Shown here in pieces: positions 35,639-36,979 of a stretch of DNA of 36,979 nucleotides. This DNA comes from CAKRJP01 sp963589425. GTDB taxonomy: Bacteria; Bacillota; Clostridia; Lachnospirales; Lachnospiraceae. Under the pieces are notes generated by a model. The model saw only the letters and a program-made list of their open reading frames with translations. It was not told the DNA's origin and did not search any database. The position numbers were made by a program, and so were the translations under genes. Position 1 is the first letter of the stretch. Each line of letters opens with the position of its first letter. The stretch covers positions 1 through 36,979 of the forward strand of contig CAVAKZ010000028.1 of assembly GCA_963589425.1 (NCBI GenBank), read 5' to 3'.

Positions 35639-36151
35639 ATGAAAAATAAGCCAATTAAAAATTATGTGCTTGCTATTCTTGCAGCTTTTTTCTTAGTTCT
35701 CCTGGATCAATTTACGAAACACCTGGTCGTAATGAATTTAAAGGGAAAAGAACCATTTGTAATTGTGAAAGACGTATTTCAATTGGAATATTTAGAAAAT
35801 AAAGGTGCTGCATTTGGAATCCTACAAAACCAAAGGATTTTCTTTTATATTTGTGCCATTCTCATTGTATGTGTAGTTGCATATTTTTACTGCAAACTTC
35901 CCATGGAAAAGAAGTATTTTCCTCTTAGGATCTGTGGAATCATGCTTTTATCAGGTGCTATAGGAAATTTCATTGACCGTGCCCGACTAAATTATGTGGT
36001 TGATTTCTTTTATTTTAAATTAATTGATTTTCCAATATTTAATGTGGCAGATATCTATGTTACCCTTTCAGCCCTTATGCTAATTCTGCTGATAGGCTTT
36101 TATTATAAGGAGACAGATCTTGACAGAATTTTTAGTAAAACCACAAAATAA
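35639..36151 (+). CDS. lspA: Lipoprotein signal peptidase LspA
   Basis: An aspartic membrane protease (SPase II) that cleaves prolipoprotein signal peptides. 170 residues with four membrane helices. Family motifs are LLDQFTKHLVV, ENKGAAFGIL, GAIGNFIDRARLNYVVDFF and FNVADIYVT. The two catalytic Asp residues lie in the latter two motifs. An aaggag site is about 9 bases before the ATG. Its last 32 bases overlap rluD. Confidence 0.96.
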   Translation: MKNKPIKNYVLAILAAFFLVLLDQFTKHLVVMNLKGKEPFVIVKDVFQLEYLENKGAAFGILQNQRIFFYICAILIVCVVAYFYCKLPMEKKYFPLRICGIMLLSGAIGNFIDRARLNYVVDFFYFKLIDFPIFNVADIYVTLSALMLILLIGFYYKETDLDRIFSKTTK

Positions 36152-36979
36152 TAATATTCGTATTGATAAATTTCTTGCAGAACAAATGCCGGATCGCACC
36201 AGATCATTTCTTCAAAAACTAATAAAAGACAATCAGGTGCTGGTTAATAAAGAACCTGTAAAATCAAATTATAAAATTTCTACCGGTGATCTTATCAGTA
36301 TTCACATACCGGAAATAAAAGATCCGGAGATTTTGGCAGAAGATATTCCTTTGGATATTCTGTATGAAGACAAGGATATCATTATTGTAAATAAGCCAAA
36401 ACAGATGGTAGTTCATCCGGCTCCTGGCCATTACAGTTGTACTTTAGTAAATGCTTTAATGTTTCATTGCGGGGAAGAATTGTCCGGGATCAACGGAGAG
36501 TTACGCCCGGGAATCGTCCATAGGATAGACATGGATACCACAGGATCCTTAGTTATTTGCAAAAATGATATGGCCCACCAAAGCCTATCTAAACAGTTAA
36601 AGGTCCATTCCATTAAGCGAGTTTATGAGGCTATTGTTCACGGCAATCTCAAGGAAGATACAGGAACCATTCATGCTCCTATCGGGAGACATCCTCAAGA
36701 CCGAAAAAAAATGAGTACCCATGCAAAGGTTTCCAGAGATGCCATTACACATTATCAAGTACTCCGGCGGTTTGGAAATTATACCTATATCCAGTGTCAA
36801 TTAGAAACCGGACGAACCCATCAAATTCGTGTACATATGGCAAGTATCGGTCACTCTATTCTAGGAGACCAAGTGTATGGACCAAAGAAATGCCCTTTTC
36901 CTTCATTGCAAGGACAATGCCTTCATGCAAAAACTTTAGGAATCATACATCCAAGAACCGGGGAATATTTAGAAGTAAA
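36120..36979 (+). CDS. rluD: RluD-type 23S rRNA pseudouridine synthase (3' end cut off by window)
   Basis: An RluA-family pseudouridine synthase, 286 residues visible, continuing past the window edge. TTG 36120 is the likely start: it lies 7 bases after aaggag, and lspA is overlapped by 32 bases. An S4 RNA-binding domain occupies about residues 10-75 (IRIDKFLAEQM). The catalytic domain has the motif HRIDMDTTG with catalytic Asp137, and later LETGRTHQIRVHMA. The targets of E. coli RluD are positions 1911, 1915 and 1917 in 23S helix 69. RlmH, earlier in the window, methylates pseudouridine 1915. Which RluA subfamily this is cannot be proved from the sequence alone. Confidence 0.9.
   Translation, partial: MTEFLVKPQNNNIRIDKFLAEQMPDRTRSFLQKLIKDNQVLVNKEPVKSNYKISTGDLISIHIPEIKDPEILAEDIPLDILYEDKDIIIVNKPKQMVVHPAPGHYSCTLVNALMFHCGEELSGINGELRPGIVHRIDMDTTGSLVICKNDMAHQSLSKQLKVHSIKRVYEAIVHGNLKEDTGTIHAPIGRHPQDRKKMSTHAKVSRDAITHYQVLRRFGNYTYIQCQLETGRTHQIRVHMASIGHSILGDQVYGPKKCPFPSLQGQCLHAKTLGIIHPRTGEYLEV

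Noticed and set aside
1..36979. CRISPR arrays, insertion sequences, prophage, tRNA or rRNA genes
   Set aside because: No regularly spaced repeats, transposase or integrase genes, terminal inverted repeats or tRNA-like cloverleaf sequences were seen by eye. The window is filled with conserved housekeeping genes.

Overview
The window looks like core chromosome of a low-GC Gram-positive anaerobe. The best guess is Clostridia, probably Lachnospiraceae. This is inferred from protein style and gene order: formate-THF ligase, an NfnAB-type ferredoxin/NADP oxidoreductase pair, DUF4250 and DUF4321 proteins, the miaB-mutS-mutL-miaA block, an endonuclease-type MutL, SepF, and a clostridial-type PBP2 with a large insert. 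All genes are on the + strand, tightly packed and often overlapping. I saw no rRNA, tRNA, CRISPR array, insertion sequence or prophage. No stretch longer than about 140 bases lacks a gene.

Layout. (1) 1-5584: the tail of an unidentified gene, formate-THF ligase, a membrane-anchored zinc-ribbon/TPR protein, and the nfnA-nfnB pair, closed by a strong terminator. (2) 5588-11143: a clear sigma-A-type promoter, then rlmH, a small membrane protein, a Nudix hydrolase, phoH, ybeY, a SpoVB/MurJ-type flippase and pyridoxamine kinase. (3) 11162-23703: DUF896 protein, 5-formyl-THF cyclo-ligase, a short DUF4250 gene hidden in overlaps, miaB, mutS, mutL, miaA, a 99-residue unknown protein, a methionine gamma-lyase-family protein and two overlapping flavoprotein genes. 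(4) 23740-32827: an extended -10 promoter, DUF4321 protein, radC, a divergent mreB, mreC, mreD, mrdA (PBP2), rodA, methylglyoxal synthase-like mgsA and a D,D-carboxypeptidase, closed by a terminator. This is the cell-elongation (rod) operon. (5) 32854-36979: an orphan HlyD-like membrane protein, a YggS-type PLP protein, sepF and a terminator, then lspA and the 5' part of rluD, cut by the window edge.

How they fit together. Region 2 is mainly ribosome and RNA maturation. Region 3 combines tRNA modification with DNA mismatch repair. Regions 4-5 join cell-wall elongation (MreBCD/PBP2/RodA, carboxypeptidase) to division (SepF) and lipoprotein processing.

I did not find a clearly new multi-gene system. 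The most interesting signals are at residue level inside familiar genes. The MreB homologue upstream of mreC has lost several conserved nucleotide-site residues. The MgsA homologue carries Asn at the position of the E. coli catalytic Asp71. PBP2 has an insert of roughly 245 residues. An orphan HlyD-like protein sits next to sepF.
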